DNA of 64,000 nucleotides from Roseiarcus sp963709655 (GTDB lineage: Bacteria > Pseudomonadota > Alphaproteobacteria > Rhizobiales > Beijerinckiaceae), in contig CAVPXF010000059.1 of the NCBI GenBank assembly GCA_963709655.1, forward strand, positions 18,043 through 82,042, written 5' to 3'. Positions 62,721-64,000 of the stretch are shown in pieces. The number at the start of each line of letters is the position of its first letter. The stretch's first letter is position 1. The notes under the pieces were generated by a model. It had not been told where the DNA came from, did no database searches, and saw only the letters and a program-made list of their open reading frames with translations. The position numbers were made by a program, and so were the translations under genes.

Positions 62721-64000
62721 ATGGCGAATTCCGTTGGAGTCCGGAAAGCTGGAGGACCAAGCCGATCGAGCAGTCGCCCGTCTATTCCGACACGGCCGCG
62801 CTTGGCGAGGTGGAGCGGCAGCTCGCCGGCTATCCGCCGCTGGTGTTTGCCGGCGAGGCGCGCAAGCTGAAGCGCGCGCTCGGCAAGGCGCTGGCGGGCG
62901 AGGCGTTTCTGTTGCAGGGCGGCGACTGCGCCGAGAGCTTCGGCGAGCATTCGGCCGACAACATCCGCGACTTCTTCCGCGTCTTCCTGCAAATGGCGGT
63001 GGTGATGACCTTCGCCGCGGCCTCGCCGATCGTGAAGGTCGGCCGCGTCGCCGGGCAGTTCGCCAAGCCGCGCTCGTCGGACATCGAGACGGTCGATGGC
63101 GTTTCGCTGCCCGCCTATCGCGGCGACATCGTCAACGACATCGAGTTCACGCCCGAGGCGCGCAAGCCCGATCCGCGCCGGCAGCTCGAGGCCTATCGCC
63201 AGTCGGCGGCGACGCTCAATCTGCTGCGCGCTTTCGCGACCGGCGGCTACGCCAATCTCGAGAACGCGCATCGCTGGATGCTCGGCTTCGTCAAGGACAG
63301 CCCGCAGTCCGAGCGCTACCAGGAACTCGCCGACCGCATCACCGAGACGCTCGGCTTCATGCGCGCGATCGGGCTCGACGCCGAGGCGCATCCCGAATTG
63401 CGCGCGACCGATTTCTACACTTCGCACGAGGCGCTGCTGCTCGGCTACGAGCAGGCGATGACGCGGCTCGACTCGACCTCGGGCGAGTATTACGCGACTT
63501 CGGGCCACATGCTCTGGATCGGCGACCGCACCCGCCAGCTCGGCGGCGCGCATGTCGAATACGCCGCGGCATCCGCAATCCGATCGGCCTCAAATGCGGC
63601 CCCTCGATCACCCCGACGACCTGATCCGCCTGATCGACGCGCTCGATCCGGCGCAGGAGCCCGGGCGGCTGACGCTGATCTGCCGCTTCGGCGCCGACAA
63701 GGATCGAGACTGCCTGCCGCCGCTCGTGCGCGCCGTGAAGCGCGAGGGCCGCAAGGCGCTTTGGGTCTGCGATCCCATGCACGGCAACACGATCAAGACC
63801 TCGACGGGCTACAAGACGCGGCCGACCGAGCGCATCGCCTCGGAAATCCGCTCCTTCTTCGCGGTCCATCGCGCCGAAGGGGTTACGCCGGCGGCGTGCA
63901 TCTCGAGATGACCGGCAAGAACGTGACCGAATGCACCGGCGGCGCCCGCGCGCTCAGGAGGCGGACCTGCGCGACCGCTACCACACCTATTGCGACCCGC
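62721..64000 (+). CDS. Class II 3-deoxy-7-phosphoheptulonate synthase (partial, frames interrupted)
   Basis: First enzyme of the shikimate pathway, plant-like class II form. Readable segments in order: RWSPESWRTKPIEQSPVYSD, LAGYPPLVFAGEARKLKRAL, LLQGGDCAESFGEHSADNIR, FYTSHEALLLGYEQAMTRLD, NPIGLKCGPSITPDDLIRLI, LWVCDPMHGNTIKTSTGYKT and GVHLEMTGKNVTECTGGA. Single-base losses are needed near 62725, 63567, 63885 and 63950 to join them. The gene runs off the window, and only about 420 of about 460 residues are covered. The start is the ATG at 62721, preceded by AAGGA. As a core biosynthetic enzyme it is presumably intact in the organism. Confidence 0.82.

Overview
This GC-rich window comes from an alphaproteobacterium, most likely of the order Hyphomicrobiales (Rhizobiales), perhaps a Beijerinckiaceae/Methylocystaceae-type soil bacterium. 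The evidence is gene order. A ChvI/ChvG two-component system runs straight into a short alphaproteobacterial HPr kinase, a mannose-family EIIA and an HPr. An LptC-LptA-LptB block, a PdhS/PleC/DivJ-like kinase and paired phasins follow. A NepR/EcfG/PhyR general stress response locus lies further on. Genus cannot be fixed from the sequence alone.

Layout. 0.4-10.7 kb: envelope and signalling core (chvI, chvG, hprK, EIIA, HPr; opposite strand lptC-lptA-lptB and a large PAS sensor kinase; two phasins for polyhydroxyalkanoate granules). 11-22 kb: housekeeping and metabolism (pyroglutamyl peptidase, two acyl-CoA dehydrogenases, purH, a MarR/DUF2000 pair, nadE) separated by palindromic intergenic repeats. 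20.6-28 kb: general stress response. nepR-ecfG-HWE kinase form one operon, phyR lies 4 kb away, and between them sit a single-domain response regulator, a CHASE3 hybrid kinase and small envelope proteins. At least four EcfG-type promoters (GGAAC, 16-17 bp, CGTT-like) can be read directly here. 28.4-30.5 kb: glgX. 30.5-36.6 kb: a degraded accessory region with a 2-oxoglutarate/Fe(II) oxygenase, a truncated DUF2293 gene, an intact hicAB module, a decayed HigB/HigA-type pair and remnants of SRAP and DUF736 genes.

37-57 kb is the most interesting block. A long, tightly overlapping minus-strand operon encodes a type I secretion ABC exporter and its HlyD adaptor, a Sel1-repeat protein, three glycosyltransferases, a polysaccharide pyruvyl transferase-like protein, an exported beta-rich protein, an RTX protein and an uncharacterised protein. 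It is flanked by a leaderless protein with six 46-residue YD-type repeats, a methyltransferase and a 901-residue glycosyltransferase. I read it as a dedicated machine for making, glycosylating and exporting a repeat-rich surface protein.

57.4-64 kb returns to housekeeping: tRNA-Arg(TCG), tam, pdxH, a CbpA-like co-chaperone, fabI, an MFS transporter and a class II DAHP synthase. The last two are broken by about a dozen single-base shifts. Because one of them is a core biosynthetic enzyme, this end of the sequence looks error-rich rather than biologically decayed. Isolated single-base shifts also interrupt lptA, the CHASE3 hybrid kinase, the exporter ATPase and the DUF2293 gene, so their reading frames should be treated as provisional.
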